A DNA stretch of 64,000 bases from Flavobacterium cupriresistens (lineage in GTDB: Bacteria > Bacteroidota > Bacteroidia > Flavobacteriales > Flavobacteriaceae): positions 930,001 to 994,000 of the forward strand of contig NZ_CP087134.1 in NCBI RefSeq assembly GCF_020911925.1. Direction: 5' to 3'. Positions 43,705 to 52,960 of the stretch are shown here, piece after piece; the stretch's first letter is position 1; each line of letters starts with the position of its first letter. Below the pieces are notes generated by a model, which saw nothing but the letters and a program-made list of their open reading frames with translations, did no database searches and had not been told where the DNA came from. A program made the translations under genes and the position numbers.

Positions 43705-45803
43705 TGAGTGTTCAAAATATCAATGTTGCCCTTATTGGGAATCCAAATACAGGAAAAACTTCAGTATTCAATCAACTTACCGGACTAAACCAACACGTTG
43801 GGAACTATCCGGGGATTACCGTTGAGAAAAAAATGGGTTTCTGTAAACTCCCTCAAAACATCAAAGCAAACATACTGGACCTTCCGGGAACGTATAGTCT
43901 GAACGCAAGTTCTATGGATGAAAGTGTCGTGATTGAGCTTTTGCTTAACAAAAACGACAAATTATATCCCGATGTTGCCATTGTTATTACGGATGTAGAG
44001 AATTTAAAACGAAATCTTCTTATTTATACCCAAATAAAAGACCTTGAAATTCCAACGATATTAGTCATCAACATGGCCGATCGCATGGAAACAAAAGGAA
44101 TTACCCTTGACATTCCGCTACTTGAAGCGCAACTTAAGACTAAAATTGCTTTGGTTAGTTCGCGCAAAGGGCACGGAATTGATGCGTTAAAAGAATTAAT
44201 TGTTTCGTACAAAACACTTCCAACAGAACCTTGCCTGAATGCATCGGTTATGGATAAAGCTTATTTTGAAAGCTTACAACAGGCATTCCCGAATCAATTG
44301 TTATATAAATTGTGGCTGGTTATTACCCAAGATGTAAACTTTTCGAATTTAGATCGACATGAAATTCGTAATACATTTACAAAATCACATTCTGAATTAA
44401 AACGCCTGCAACAGCAGGAAACCATAAAACGTTATCAATTTATAAATAATGTTTTAAAAGAAGGATTGAAAGTCGATGCCTCAATGGCAAAAGACATCAG
44501 AGCCAAATTAGATCGTGTATTGACCCACAAAGTATGGGGATATGCTATTTTTCTTGGAATTTTGTTTCTTATTTTCCAATCGATTTTTTCATGGTCTACT
44601 ATTCCAATGGACTTTATTGACGGTAGTTTTGCGGCATTAAGTGCCTGGACAGCCGAAACATTACCAAGTGGAATCCTAACAGACTTACTCTCTGAAGGAA
44701 TAATTCCGGGAATAGGTGGAGTGATCATTTTCATTCCTCAAATTGCCTTTCTGTTTTTATTCATTTCGATTTTAGAAGAAAGCGGTTATATGAGTCGCGT
44801 CGTCTTTTTGATGGATAAAATCATGCGCAGATTTGGGCTTTCAGGAAAAAGTGTGGTGCCTTTAATATCGGGAACGGCTTGTGCTATTCCGGCGATCATG
44901 GCAACCCGTAATATTGAAAACTGGAAAGAACGTCTCATTACCATTTTAGTAACACCATTTACAACCTGTTCCGCAAGATTACCGGTTTATGCGATTATTA
45001 TCTCTTTAGTAATACCAAGTAAACGAGTGTTCGGAATCCTGAATCTTCAAGGTTTAACGCTGATGCTTCTGTATGTTTTAGGATTTGCAGGTGCGATTAT
45101 TTCAGCCTATATTTTAAATAAAGTTCTAAAATTAAATACTAAAACGTATTTCGTTGTCGAAATGCCAAGTTATAAACTACCCCTTTTTAAGAATGTTGCC
45201 ATCAATGTTGTTGAAAAAACCAAAGCGTTTGTTGTAGGTGCAGGTAAAATCATTTTGGCCATATCGGTTATTTTGTGGTTTTTGGCATCTTACGGGCCAG
45301 GAAAGAATTTTAACGACGCGGAAGCCATCGTAAAAGAAAGAACTGCTGAAAAGCATTTGAATGAGGTTGAATTTCAAAACGAAGTAAACTCTCAAAAACT
45401 AGAGAATTCGTATATCGGATTGATGGGAAGAGCCATCGAACCGGCAATTGCACCATTGGGTTACGATTGGAAAATTGGAATCGCACTAATCAGCTCATTT
45501 GCAGCCCGTGAAGTTTTTGTGGGGACTTTAGCAACGATATACAGTGTGGGTGACAGTGAAAACGAAGACACTATAAAAAGTAAGATGCAACAGGAAGTTA
45601 ATCCGCAAACCGGTGAAAAGATCTTTAATTTTGCTTCGGGAATTTCACTCTTGTTATTCTATGCCTTTGCGATGCAATGTGCCAGTACACTTGCCATCAC
45701 AAAAAAAGAAACCAATTCGTGGAAATGGCCTGCTATGCAGCTATTCCTTATGAGTGCTTTGGCTTATTTTGCTGCATTAATTGCCTTCCAAATTTTAAAA
45801 TAA
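43704..45803 (+). CDS. feoB: Ferrous iron transporter FeoB
   Basis: FeoB is the membrane transporter for Fe(II). The 699-residue protein has an N-terminal G domain with GNPNTGKTSVFNQLTG (G1), DLPGTYSL (G3) and NMAD (G4), followed by a helical spacer and a membrane domain with two gates: FIPQIAFLFLFISILEESGY and SGTACAIPAIMATR. A soluble loop near 560-620 is rich in charged residues. It is translationally coupled to feoA and followed six bases later by a tiny Cys-rich protein. Confidence 0.97.
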   Translation: MSVQNINVALIGNPNTGKTSVFNQLTGLNQHVGNYPGITVEKKMGFCKLPQNIKANILDLPGTYSLNASSMDESVVIELLLNKNDKLYPDVAIVITDVENLKRNLLIYTQIKDLEIPTILVINMADRMETKGITLDIPLLEAQLKTKIALVSSRKGHGIDALKELIVSYKTLPTEPCLNASVMDKAYFESLQQAFPNQLLYKLWLVITQDVNFSNLDRHEIRNTFTKSHSELKRLQQQETIKRYQFINNVLKEGLKVDASMAKDIRAKLDRVLTHKVWGYAIFLGILFLIFQSIFSWSTIPMDFIDGSFAALSAWTAETLPSGILTDLLSEGIIPGIGGVIIFIPQIAFLFLFISILEESGYMSRVVFLMDKIMRRFGLSGKSVVPLISGTACAIPAIMATRNIENWKERLITILVTPFTTCSARLPVYAIIISLVIPSKRVFGILNLQGLTLMLLYVLGFAGAIISAYILNKVLKLNTKTYFVVEMPSYKLPLFKNVAINVVEKTKAFVVGAGKIILAISVILWFLASYGPGKNFNDAEAIVKERTAEKHLNEVEFQNEVNSQKLENSYIGLMGRAIEPAIAPLGYDWKIGIALISSFAAREVFVGTLATIYSVGDSENEDTIKSKMQQEVNPQTGEKIFNFASGISLLLFYAFAMQCASTLAITKKETNSWKWPAMQLFLMSALAYFAALIAFQILK

Positions 45804-45809
45804 AAAGCC

Positions 45810-45932
45810 ATGGTACAAGAAATTATTGCCTTCGCCATATTAGGATTCGCCGTTGCCTTTCTGATCAAAAAATTCTTCTGGAAATCTAAGAAGAAAAAAG
45901 ATTGTGGTGATGACAATTGCGGGTGTGGGTGA
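45810..45932 (+). CDS. FeoB-associated Cys-rich membrane protein, 40 residues
   Basis: This ORF starts six bases after feoB. The 40-residue product reads MVQEIIAFAILGFAVAFLIK, then a basic KKFFWKSKKKK and a Cys tail DCGDDNCGCG. One membrane helix and a terminal Cys cluster match the small FeoB-associated proteins of Bacteroidota that take the place of FeoC in enterobacteria. The cysteines may bind iron or a cluster at the inner face. It is easy to miss because of its size. Confidence 0.85.
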   Translation: MVQEIIAFAILGFAVAFLIKKFFWKSKKKKDCGDDNCGCG

Positions 45933-45939
45933 TTTTTTT

Positions 45940-46360
45940 TCTAAAGGCTCTGAGGTTCTGAGTTGCTAAGATTCTGAGATTTTAAACTTAGCAACTATAT
46001 TTCCCTTGAGATTTAACTGCAAGCAACGGAAAGTTTGAGCATAACATTACGATTCCTTTTTACTTTTATACCCTATTTTTCTGCACGCAGATTTAGCAGA
46101 TTAGGCTGATCTTATTTACCTCTTATAAAAAATCTGTGCAATCTGCTATCCGAGTGATAGCGAACTGGCGAAGGAAATCTGCCTGCAAAAGAAAATCTTT
46201 TCGAGCCTTGGTTAATTTTTTAATTACAAAGTAAAGACACGGTTCGCAAAATTTTTCCGCACAGTCCACTTTCGCTCAGGAAGACAAAAAGACGGTCATC
46301 GAAACCAAAACTGAAAACTGAGACTGAAAACTGAGACTGAGACTGAGACTGAAAACTAAA
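45940..46360. repeat. Repeat-filled intergenic gap after the feo operon
   Basis: The 433-base gap holds three dispersed repeat types in series: CTGAGGTTCTGAGTTGCTAAG (45948-45980), like that at 22228; ACGCAGATTTAGCAGATTAGG with an ATCTGTGCAATCTGC partner (46084-46150), like the 237-bp array; and CTGAAAACTGAGACTGAGAC words (46308-46355), like those after hemE. A TTTCGCTCAGGAAGACA fragment at 46270-46286 is part of the TTCGACTTCGCTCAGG type. No gene was found. Confidence 0.75.
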
Positions 46361-46365
46361 AAAAA

Positions 46366-47019
46366 CTACTTAACACCCTCCCACTCAGCATAGAACTGCG
46401 ACAGGAACAACTCCATAAAATGATGTCTTTCGGCAGCGATTTGTTTTCCGGTTTCGGTATTCATTTTGTCTTTTAGGAGTAAAAGCTTTTCGTAGAAATG
46501 ATTTATTGTAGGCGCATTGTTATTCTTGTACTCCTCTTTGGTCATGTTTGTAACCGGAGCAATTTCGGGATTATACAATGCTCTGTTTTTAAAGCCTCCA
46601 TAGTTAAAAGCTCTAGCCACTCCAATGGCTCCAATGGCATCTAAACGATCCGCATCCTGGACAATATCTAACTCTATAGAAGAAAACTTCTTTTCGAAGT
46701 TACCGCCTTTGTATGAGATGTTTTCAATGATTTTTATAACGTGTACAATAAGTTCTTCGGAAACATTTTCTGATTCCAGAAACAAACGAGCAGTCTTTGG
46801 TCCAATCGTTTCATCTCCGTTATGAAATTTACTGTCGGCAATATCATGAAGCAAAGCTCCTAATTGAACTACTGTAAGATCACAAGTTGTGTTTTTAGCA
46901 ATTAAAAGCGCATTTTTATACACACGCTCAATATGAAACCAATCGTGTCCGCCTTCAGCATCGTTCAATTTTTCTTTTACAAAAACTATCGTTTTGTTTA
47001 TTAGGTCTGTAATATTCAT
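46366..47019 (-). CDS. HD-domain phosphohydrolase
   Basis: The 217-residue protein is a one-domain HD hydrolase of the YedJ type. The metal ligands are in HDWFHIERVYKNAL (near residue 24), LGALLHDIADSKFHNGDE (near 56) and DIVQDADRLDAIGAIGVARAF (near 118). Such enzymes cleave phosphomonoesters or nucleotides; the substrate is not known. It has no signal peptide. It lies after the desaturase gene on the same strand, but a hairpin with a T-run separates them, so it is probably expressed on its own. Confidence 0.92.
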   Translation of the reverse strand: MNITDLINKTIVFVKEKLNDAEGGHDWFHIERVYKNALLIAKNTTCDLTVVQLGALLHDIADSKFHNGDETIGPKTARLFLESENVSEELIVHVIKIIENISYKGGNFEKKFSSIELDIVQDADRLDAIGAIGVARAFNYGGFKNRALYNPEIAPVTNMTKEEYKNNNAPTINHFYEKLLLLKDKMNTETGKQIAAERHHFMELFLSQFYAEWEGVK

Positions 47020-47127
47020 AACTTTTTTACTGTTAAACGAATTCTATTTATGTTTAGTATCGGTACAAAGATTTACTTGAGCTCCCTCATTTTCATTTAA
47101 ATCTAAACTGAAATTAACCTTATAAAA

Positions 47128-47170
47128 AATGTTGATTATCAAAGACTTGTTAGCTTCAACAATCAACATT
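47128..47170 (-). terminator. Terminator after the acyl-ACP desaturase gene
   Basis: AATGTTGATT (47128-47137) and AATCAACATT (47161-47170) are perfect complements around a 23-base loop. On the minus strand the stem runs straight into a T-run. It lies about 110 bases past the desaturase stop. Confidence 0.7.
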
Positions 47171-47280
47171 AATTTATTATTTTTATTAAATGCAACTTAA
47201 TTGCAATATCAAAAATCAATCAAAATCAGAAATTCAAGCCTCGCCAAAAAATCTAAAATCTAAAATCTTAAGTCTAAGAT

Positions 47281-48273
47281 TTACAATCTAGCCGGTTCTA
47301 CCCATTTGAAAATATGCGACTCCTGTGGAATAACCAATCTCTCCGAGATTCTTGCCATACGAGCCGGTAATTTCATTAAATAATCACGTGCTTTTTCGGC
47401 TTCATCTGTTAAATTAGAAATCTTATCAATTTCCCATTTATCGATTAGTTTTTGCATGATATCTACATAATCGTTTGCTGTGTAAACACCGATACGTTGT
47501 GCTGAATCTGAAAATTGCTCAAAAGCAGAACTAATCTTTTGACCTGATTCTCTTAGGAAATGTGCCGGCATAACGATTTTTTGTTTCATCATATATTGAA
47601 ACGCCAACATCATTTCGCTTGGATCAACCTGGAAAATTCTAGTTACAAATTCGCTGTACGCATGATGATGACGCATTTCGTCACCAGCAATCATTTTACA
47701 CATTTTAGACAACTTATTGTCACCAAACTTCTTCGCCATTTGAGCAACTCTATTGTGCGAAACATAAGTTGCTAATTCCTGGAAACTAGTGTATACAAAG
47801 TTTTTATACGGATCAGATCCCGTTCCGATATCAAAACCGTCGTTGATTAAATGCTGTGTGGTCATTTCGATTTCACGCATGTTCACACGTCCTGACAAAT
47901 ACAAGTATTTATTCAATAAATCTCCGTGGCGGTTTTCTTCACCCGTCCATTGACGGATCCATTTTGACCAACCATTTCCACCATTTTCTACCTGATTTAT
48001 TCCTTCTACATCCATCAACCAGGATTCGTAAGTTGGTAAAGCTTCTTCTGTGATCGTATCACCAACAAGTGTTACCCAGAAATCATATGGCAATTCTTTA
48101 GCAATCTCGCGCAACTCTCTTACCTCTTCAAAGAAGTTATCTCCTTCAGAATTAGGCAAAAAATCAGACGGTTGCCAAATTTTTTCCACTGGAATTAAAT
48201 ACTGCTCAACGAAGCTGTCCACGTTTTTTTCCAAAAACTGCATTACTTCTAATCTAATGTTTTTTATAGACAT
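47281..48273 (-). CDS. Acyl-[ACP] desaturase (soluble, di-iron)
   Basis: The 330-residue protein belongs to the stearoyl-ACP desaturase family, soluble ferritin-like enzymes that place a double bond in ACP-bound fatty acids. The di-iron ligands are in WTGEENRHGDLLNKYLYL (near residue 112) and IAGDEMRHHHAYSEF (near 195), the pair of EExxH-like motifs. Length is normal for bacterial members. It lies 52 bases downstream of plsC on the same strand, so a fatty-acid desaturase and the acyltransferase that uses its products appear to be made together. Oxygen and reduced ferredoxin are needed. Confidence 0.95.
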   Translation of the reverse strand: MSIKNIRLEVMQFLEKNVDSFVEQYLIPVEKIWQPSDFLPNSEGDNFFEEVRELREIAKELPYDFWVTLVGDTITEEALPTYESWLMDVEGINQVENGGNGWSKWIRQWTGEENRHGDLLNKYLYLSGRVNMREIEMTTQHLINDGFDIGTGSDPYKNFVYTSFQELATYVSHNRVAQMAKKFGDNKLSKMCKMIAGDEMRHHHAYSEFVTRIFQVDPSEMMLAFQYMMKQKIVMPAHFLRESGQKISSAFEQFSDSAQRIGVYTANDYVDIMQKLIDKWEIDKISNLTDEAEKARDYLMKLPARMARISERLVIPQESHIFKWVEPARL

Positions 48274-48325
48274 TACTTATTTTAGATTTGGGATTTAAGC
48301 TTTAGCATACACTACAAGCAAAAAT

Positions 48326-49066
48326 CTATTTATATTCATTTACTCCTTCTACAACTGCCTTTTCTGTAAGCGCCATTAACTCGGCAAAATCATAATCCTT
48401 TACCGCCATCGCTTTATGAGCTGTAAAGGTAAGGTGATTTCCTAAACCAACAGGAAAAAAACCAAAACGTACCATTTTCCATGAATTGTTGATACTTATC
48501 GGTACCACATAGGCTGATGGTGCATATTTACATAAGATTTTTAATCCACTTTGGGCAAATTCTTTCGGTTTTCCGGTTTTGCTTCTTGTGCCTTCGGGGA
48601 AAATAACGGCAGATCTCGTGTTTTTTTCAATATACTCAGACAGACCCTTGATTACCGGGATCGCCTGTTTAGGGTCTTTACGGTCAATTAGCACAGATCC
48701 TCCATGTCGTAAATTGAATGAGACACTTGGAATTCCACTACCTAACTCTTTCTTACTGACAAATTTACAATGAAATCGTCTAAAGTACCAAATCATTGCC
48801 ACGATATCGTACATACTTTGGTGATTCGACACAAATATTAAGGGAACTCCGGTAGGAATTATCTCCCTGTTCTCTATTTTATAAGTTGTTCCCGCAAGAT
48901 TAGTACATCTTAAAAGGAAGAAGTTTAAATAATCAACGCTTTTTTTATGAGCCTGATAACCAAAAACGTTTAGGCAGATCCATTGAATTGGGTGAAAAAC
49001 AACCAGACACAATCCAAAACATAAATAATAAATTACGGATATGGGATACGAAATTATCTTTTGCAT
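48326..49066 (-). CDS. plsC: 1-acyl-sn-glycerol-3-phosphate acyltransferase PlsC
   Basis: PlsC acylates lysophosphatidic acid to phosphatidic acid. The 246-residue protein has an N-terminal hydrophobic segment, then the catalytic NHQSMYDI (HxxxxD, near residue 81), FVSKKELG, and FPEGTRSKTGKPKEFAQSG with the substrate-binding Glu-Gly-Thr-Arg. It is an inner-membrane protein. The order plsC then acyl-ACP desaturase on the minus strand suggests joint control of membrane lipid composition. rnpA is divergent, 127 bases away. Confidence 0.95.
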   Translation of the reverse strand: MQKIISYPISVIYYLCFGLCLVVFHPIQWICLNVFGYQAHKKSVDYLNFFLLRCTNLAGTTYKIENREIIPTGVPLIFVSNHQSMYDIVAMIWYFRRFHCKFVSKKELGSGIPSVSFNLRHGGSVLIDRKDPKQAIPVIKGLSEYIEKNTRSAVIFPEGTRSKTGKPKEFAQSGLKILCKYAPSAYVVPISINNSWKMVRFGFFPVGLGNHLTFTAHKAMAVKDYDFAELMALTEKAVVEGVNEYK

Positions 49067-49153
49067 GCTTGAAAAAATTAAAGGCCAAAAGTAATAAATA
49101 AATTTTTAGCGCTATTAAAATTAAAAACAATAACCGTATTTCTGGTTTAATTG

Positions 49154-49174
49154 TACCTTTGCCTGATAATTTTG
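49154..49174 (+). promoter_or_regulatory. Two candidate -7 elements upstream of rnpA
   Basis: TACCTTTG (49154-49161) and TAATTTTG (49167-49174) both fit TAnnTTTG. The first leaves a leader of about 26 bases before the rnpA ATG. No clear -33 TTG was found. Confidence 0.45.
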
Positions 49175-49193
49175 CAAATTTTTTCTGAACTAA

Positions 49194-49598
49194 ATGAACT
49201 TTACCTATCCCAAAAATGAACGTTTAAAAAGCAAAACAACAATTGGTTTACTGTTTTCTGAAGGAAAATCAGTTTCAAAATACCCGTTGCGTTTGGTTTA
49301 TCATGTTGGAGAAGTGGAAGCTGAAGAAAAAATCAAAGTTGGCGTTTCGGTCTCAAAAAAGTACTTCAAAAAGGCCGTCGACCGCAATTACTTCAAACGT
49401 GTTTTAAGGGAAACCTATCGCCTCAACAAACACTTACTTTGGGACAATCTGGAAGGAAACTATTCTTTTATGCTTTTTTACCAGACTAAAGACCGATTAT
49501 CGTACGAAGAAATCAATACCAAAACAATCCAGTTGTTTGAAAAATTCCTTATTCAGCTAAACAAAACGAACGATTCTGAAAATAAAACTGAGTTATAA
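49194..49598 (+). CDS. rnpA: Ribonuclease P protein component RnpA
   Basis: RnpA is the protein subunit of RNase P, which matures the 5' ends of tRNAs. The 134-residue basic protein has FTYPKNERLKSKTTIGLLF at the start and the RNA-binding helix KAVDRNYFKRVLRETYRL (near residue 61), where the family shows the RNxxKR signature; here it is RNYFKR. It is not beside rpmH as in many bacteria. It is followed after 80 bases by a DUF4349 lipoprotein gene. Confidence 0.96.
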   Translation: MNFTYPKNERLKSKTTIGLLFSEGKSVSKYPLRLVYHVGEVEAEEKIKVGVSVSKKYFKKAVDRNYFKRVLRETYRLNKHLLWDNLEGNYSFMLFYQTKDRLSYEEINTKTIQLFEKFLIQLNKTNDSENKTEL

Positions 49599-49678
49599 GA
49601 TTCGAAAGACAACTTAATTTATCAAATTAGATAAAAAATTCTAAAAAAATTGTAGTTTTAGCTCTAAATTGAAATTTT

Positions 49679-50503
49679 ATGCGATATATCTTCTACGTAT
49701 TCTTTTTTGTATTGTTTTTAGCGGGTTGTGGAAAGGAACAACAAGATGAAGTTAATAACGACATTAAGATTTCGGCTATAAAACTGCCTGCCAAAAAAAT
49801 GGAATCGGATGCAAGTTATGACAAAGAAGTTCCGCCGCCACCTGAAATTCCACAAAAAATAATCCGACAAGCCACTTTGCGATTTGAAACGAGTGATTTA
49901 GAAAGTACTTTTGAACAAATCCAAAAAGCGATAAAAGACAACAAAGGAAACGTACAGAATGATACGGAAGAAAAAGGATATAATACAGCATCCAGAAACA
50001 TAACCGTTCGTGTTCCCAGTCAGAATTTTGATGCTTTCCTGCAATCCATTTCAAAAGGAGTTTCTTATTTTGATACCAAGCAGATTTCCAGTGATGATGT
50101 AACAACACAATATATCGACCTGGATTCCAGATTAAAAACAAAACGCAAATTAGAAAGCCGCTATCTCGAGATCCTTCAAAGAGCCACTAAAATCAGTGAG
50201 ATATTAGAAATAGAAAAACAGATTTCTGCTATCCGCGAAGAAATTGAAGCAAAAGAAGGGCAATTAAAATACTTAGAAAACCGTGTTTCGGAAAGCACTT
50301 TTTATATTGAGTTTTATAAAACAACAGCCGAAAGAGAAGGCGTTAAGGTTTCCTATGGTTCAAAAATACTAAACGCTATAAAATCCGGTTTTTTCGAATT
50401 ATCCGGTTTATTTATCTGGATCATAAGTGTCTGGCCGTTTATACTATTATTTGGCGTGTTGGGTTATTACATTAGAAGAAGATTTAAAAGAAAAAAAATA
50501 TAA
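49679..50503 (+). CDS. DUF4349 lipoprotein
   Basis: The 274-residue protein has a lipoprotein signal (LFLAGC, Cys17), a soluble domain with RNITVRVPSQNFDAFLQSI (near residue 103), a coiled-coil-forming helix (about 160-205, EIEKQISAIREEIEAKEGQL), a short strand-rich part and one C-terminal membrane helix followed by a basic tail RRRFKRKK. So it is anchored at both ends. DUF4349 proteins have no settled role. It ends two bases before the S41 protease gene and probably shares its transcript. Confidence 0.9.
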   Translation: MRYIFYVFFFVLFLAGCGKEQQDEVNNDIKISAIKLPAKKMESDASYDKEVPPPPEIPQKIIRQATLRFETSDLESTFEQIQKAIKDNKGNVQNDTEEKGYNTASRNITVRVPSQNFDAFLQSISKGVSYFDTKQISSDDVTTQYIDLDSRLKTKRKLESRYLEILQRATKISEILEIEKQISAIREEIEAKEGQLKYLENRVSESTFYIEFYKTTAEREGVKVSYGSKILNAIKSGFFELSGLFIWIISVWPFILLFGVLGYYIRRRFKRKKI

Positions 50504-50505
50504 TC

Positions 50506-52143
50506 ATGTATCCTTATTTCAAAAAGAAGTTTGTCATTCCTGTCGTTGCGGCCGGGTTTTTATTTATCGGAACCAGTTTCAAAGACGATTTTTTCGAAAT
50601 AGCCAAGCAAATCGAAATTTTCACCACCTTATTCAAAGCGGTGAACACCAATTATGTGGACGACACTAATCCGGGAGATTTGATGGATAAAGCCATTAAA
50701 AGCATGTTGGGCAGCTTAGATCCGTACACGGTTTATTTTAATGAACAGGATGTTGTCAACTTCAAAATCAACAACACAGGTGAGTATACCGGAATTGGTG
50801 CTCTGATTGCCCGAAAAAAAGACCGTCTGATTGTTCGTGAACCTTATAAAAATTATCCTGCCGACAAAGCCGGACTAAAAGCGGGAGATGAAATTATCCA
50901 GATTGGGGATGTCTTAATCGCCGATTTTCAAGATGATGCTTCGCAATTATTAAAAGGAGCAAAAAATACCAAAATCACCATAAAATACCTGCGTCAGGGA
51001 AAACCATTTACAACAGAATTGGTTTTAGACGAGGTCGATATTAAATCGGTGCCCTTTTACGGAAAAATCGATGATAAAACCGGTTATATCGTTTTGGCCC
51101 ATTTTAGCAGAAAAGCAGCCGCTGAAGTAAAAGAAGCTTTAGAAAAATTAAAAGCGGACGGCGCCAAACAAATTGTACTTGATCTACGCGGAAATCCGGG
51201 AGGTTTGTTAAACGAAGCCATCGATATTTGCAATTTGTTTGTTCCAAAGAATGAGGTAATTGTGACTACAAAATCAAGGATTGAAAAACACAACAATATT
51301 TACAAAACACAAAGAGACCCTGTAGATACCGAGATTCCGTTAGCCATCTTGGTAAACGGGAGAAGTGCCTCGGCATCAGAAATTGTCTCTGGAGCTTTAC
51401 AGGATTTAGATCGTGCTGTAATTCTGGGAAGTCGCAGTTTTGGAAAAGGTCTGGTACAACGTTCTGTTGATCTGACCTACGGAACACAGCTAAAAGTGAC
51501 TATTTCACGTTATTACACCCCTTCCGGTCGTTGCATACAGGCTTTGGATTATGCGCATAAAGACAAAAATGGTGTGGCACAAAAAACGGACTCCAAAAAC
51601 TTTACTGCTTTTAAAACCCGAAAAGGCAGAACCGTATATGATGGTGGTGGCGTTTTACCGGATATTGAATTAGACGAGGCAAAAATGAGTCCGATCACCA
51701 CTGCCTTATTAAAAAACGACGGTATCTTTGACTATGCTACAACTTACTACTATAAAAATCCGAATCTGGGTGATAAAATCCCTGTTGTAACCGATGCTGA
51801 TTACACCAGTTTTAAACAGTATTTAAAAACCAACAAAATTACTTTTGATACAGAAACAGAAGTGGCTTTGAAAAACACTTTGGCTGCAGCCAAAAACGAA
51901 AAAATAGACGAAACAATTGCGCCTGAATACCAACAATTATTAAACGCCCTTGAGAAAAGCGAAACTACTTTGCTAGATAAAAACCAGAAAGAAATTAAAA
52001 ACCTGATTCAGGAGGAACTTATCAAAAGGTACCAATATCAGGAAGGTTTGTATCAATTTTACATTAAAAACAATTCAGAAATTAAAAAGGCCGTAAACGT
52101 TTTAAACAATCAGACTGAATATAAAACGATTTTAAAAATGTAA
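50506..52143 (+). CDS. S41 C-terminal processing peptidase (CtpA type)
   Basis: The 545-residue protein has an N-terminal membrane anchor or signal, a PDZ domain (about 90-165, YTGIGALIARKKDRLIV, then AGLKAGDEIIQIGD), and the S41 catalytic domain with the nucleophile in NGRSASASEIVSGAL (Ser near residue 290) and the Lys of GSRSFGKGLVQ about 25 residues later. It removes C-terminal peptides from exported proteins. The C-terminal 150 residues, with coiled-coil character, are an extension common in Bacteroidota. It lies between the DUF4349 gene and an OmpA gene, with gaps of two and three bases. Confidence 0.95.
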   Translation: MYPYFKKKFVIPVVAAGFLFIGTSFKDDFFEIAKQIEIFTTLFKAVNTNYVDDTNPGDLMDKAIKSMLGSLDPYTVYFNEQDVVNFKINNTGEYTGIGALIARKKDRLIVREPYKNYPADKAGLKAGDEIIQIGDVLIADFQDDASQLLKGAKNTKITIKYLRQGKPFTTELVLDEVDIKSVPFYGKIDDKTGYIVLAHFSRKAAAEVKEALEKLKADGAKQIVLDLRGNPGGLLNEAIDICNLFVPKNEVIVTTKSRIEKHNNIYKTQRDPVDTEIPLAILVNGRSASASEIVSGALQDLDRAVILGSRSFGKGLVQRSVDLTYGTQLKVTISRYYTPSGRCIQALDYAHKDKNGVAQKTDSKNFTAFKTRKGRTVYDGGGVLPDIELDEAKMSPITTALLKNDGIFDYATTYYYKNPNLGDKIPVVTDADYTSFKQYLKTNKITFDTETEVALKNTLAAAKNEKIDETIAPEYQQLLNALEKSETTLLDKNQKEIKNLIQEELIKRYQYQEGLYQFYIKNNSEIKKAVNVLNNQTEYKTILKM

Positions 52144-52146
52144 AAA

Positions 52147-52953
52147 ATGAAATTTTGTAAAACACTGTTTCTTTTCTTTATTTTCATCCACCTGTCAGCT
52201 CAAAAGAAACCCGTCGAAACGGTATATTTTGATTTTGACAAATTTGATCTTACTGAAAAACAGACAGACGTTATTACAAAATTTATAAAAACCATTGACA
52301 CTTCAAAAATCGAATCGGTACAGATTTACGGGTATTGTGACGATCGCGGTAATGATGAATACAATTTTCGATTGTCTAATAATCGCGTCAATACCATTCA
52401 GAAATTATTAATAGAAAATGGTTTTAATCAAAGTAAAATAATCATCCTTGAAGGAAAAGGACGGGTGATCATCAAACCCGATACAGTAGAAAACCTGCAC
52501 GAAACCCGTTCGCAAAACCGCCGTGTCGATTTGATCGCCGTAAAGAAGAACTCGTTCGGAAAAGGAATTCATACTTCGTTTAAAAACCGTCTAAAAGTAG
52601 GCGATAAAATCTATTTAGACAATATTTTATTTGATTTAGGAAGTTCTAAACTCACGAATAATTCCAAAAAAGAATTAGACAAAATCGCCAAAATTCTTGA
52701 GCAAAAGAAAACCCTTGAGTTCGAAATTCGAGGACATGTCTGTTGCACGCCTGAAATTTATAGCGACGGAATTGACAAAGTTACTAAGGAAAGGAGACTT
52801 TCCTGGAACCGGGCCAAAACCGTTTTTATCTATTTGATGGATCGAAAAATATCCAAAAGTCGCATGACGTATCAAGGTTGTGGCAATAAATATCCACTGG
52901 GCAAAGGAGACAACTTAGACCGACGCGTGGAGTTTGTGATTACCAAAGTTTGA
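52147..52953 (+). CDS. OmpA-family protein with two peptidoglycan-binding domains
   Basis: The 268-residue protein has a signal peptide (ending LSAQ) and two OmpA/MotB-type domains in tandem: one with VYFDFDKFDLTEKQ and YCDDRGNDEYNFRLSNNRV (about 25-130), the other with ILFDLGSSKLTNNSKKELD and GCGNKYPLGKGDNLDRRVEF (about 155-268). There is no barrel part, so it should be a periplasmic protein that links the envelope to peptidoglycan. It follows the S41 protease by three bases. A tandem pair of such domains is less common than a single one. Confidence 0.9.
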   Translation: MKFCKTLFLFFIFIHLSAQKKPVETVYFDFDKFDLTEKQTDVITKFIKTIDTSKIESVQIYGYCDDRGNDEYNFRLSNNRVNTIQKLLIENGFNQSKIIILEGKGRVIIKPDTVENLHETRSQNRRVDLIAVKKNSFGKGIHTSFKNRLKVGDKIYLDNILFDLGSSKLTNNSKKELDKIAKILEQKKTLEFEIRGHVCCTPEIYSDGIDKVTKERRLSWNRAKTVFIYLMDRKISKSRMTYQGCGNKYPLGKGDNLDRRVEFVITKV

Positions 52954-52960
52954 TTTTAAC

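Noticed and set aside
49776-50141. 121-codon minus-strand open frame inside the DUF4349 gene
   Set aside because: The plus-strand lipoprotein gene has signal peptide, conserved domain and operon spacing; the antisense frame has none of these.
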